A DNA stretch of 5,142 nucleotides from Eubacteriales Family XIII. Incertae Sedis bacterium (GTDB lineage: Bacteria; Bacillota_A; Clostridia; Peptostreptococcales; Anaerovoracaceae), in contig JAITHG010000080.1 in NCBI GenBank assembly GCA_031280075.1, positions 1 to 5,142 of the forward strand, given 5' to 3'. Positions 5,132 through 5,142 of the stretch are shown here, in pieces (the stretch's first letter is position 1; every line of letters begins with the position of its first letter). Position numbers and translations under genes: made by a program. The notes under the pieces are model-generated. The model was not told where the DNA came from. It was given only the letters and a program-made list of their open reading frames with translations, and ran no database searches.

Positions 5132-5142
5132 TCATGCAGACC

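Overview
The window carries five protein-coding genes with GC-rich, Firmicutes-style signals: strong purine-rich ribosome binding sites such as GGAGGGG and AAGGAGAG at sensible spacing. A GC-rich Firmicute, for example a Negativicutes member of the Selenomonas type, would fit, but nothing here fixes the genus. The exception in base composition is the last gene (4340-5131), which is visibly AT-richer. By hand count, line 4561-4620 has 25 G+C of 60, while line 2401-2460 inside the aldehyde dehydrogenase gene has 41 of 60.

Layout, left to right. Positions 1-80 hold no gene I can support. A small HxlR-type winged-helix repressor (81-398, minus) diverges from an NAD(P)-binding oxidoreductase of the COG2910/YwnB type (706-1356, plus). 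This is the classic arrangement of an HxlR regulator beside its oxidoreductase target. The 307-base divergent region is dense: a REP-like 45-bp element in the repressor leader (417-461), a perfect 7+7 palindrome that is the best operator candidate (482-501), a perfect TATAAT (605-610), and a leader with two interleaved inverted repeats (619-678).

Between the oxidoreductase and the next gene (1357-1584) lies what I read as the wreck of a YefM-YoeB toxin-antitoxin operon. The last ~25 codons of a YefM-like antitoxin end in an ATGA overlap with the first ~10 codons of a YoeB-like toxin, and the rest of both genes is gone.

The minus strand then carries a complete aldehyde dehydrogenase (1585-3012), a 343-base non-coding stretch, a D-2-hydroxyacid dehydrogenase of the glycerate/hydroxypyruvate reductase type (3356-4318) and, 21 bases upstream of that, a DUF3883 (NO VEIN C-terminal-like) protein with a PD-(D/E)XK-type nuclease core (4340-5131). 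The non-coding stretch holds a probable promoter for the aldehyde dehydrogenase, a hairpin-plus-T4 terminator and a cluster of short repeats. Given that terminator, the two dehydrogenases are probably separate transcription units, although both could act in short-chain aldehyde and hydroxy-acid metabolism.

The most notable items are the toxin-antitoxin relic and the AT-rich DUF3883 gene at the right edge. The latter may be the end of a horizontally acquired defence or restriction cluster that continues beyond base 5142. I do not see a complete new system inside the window.
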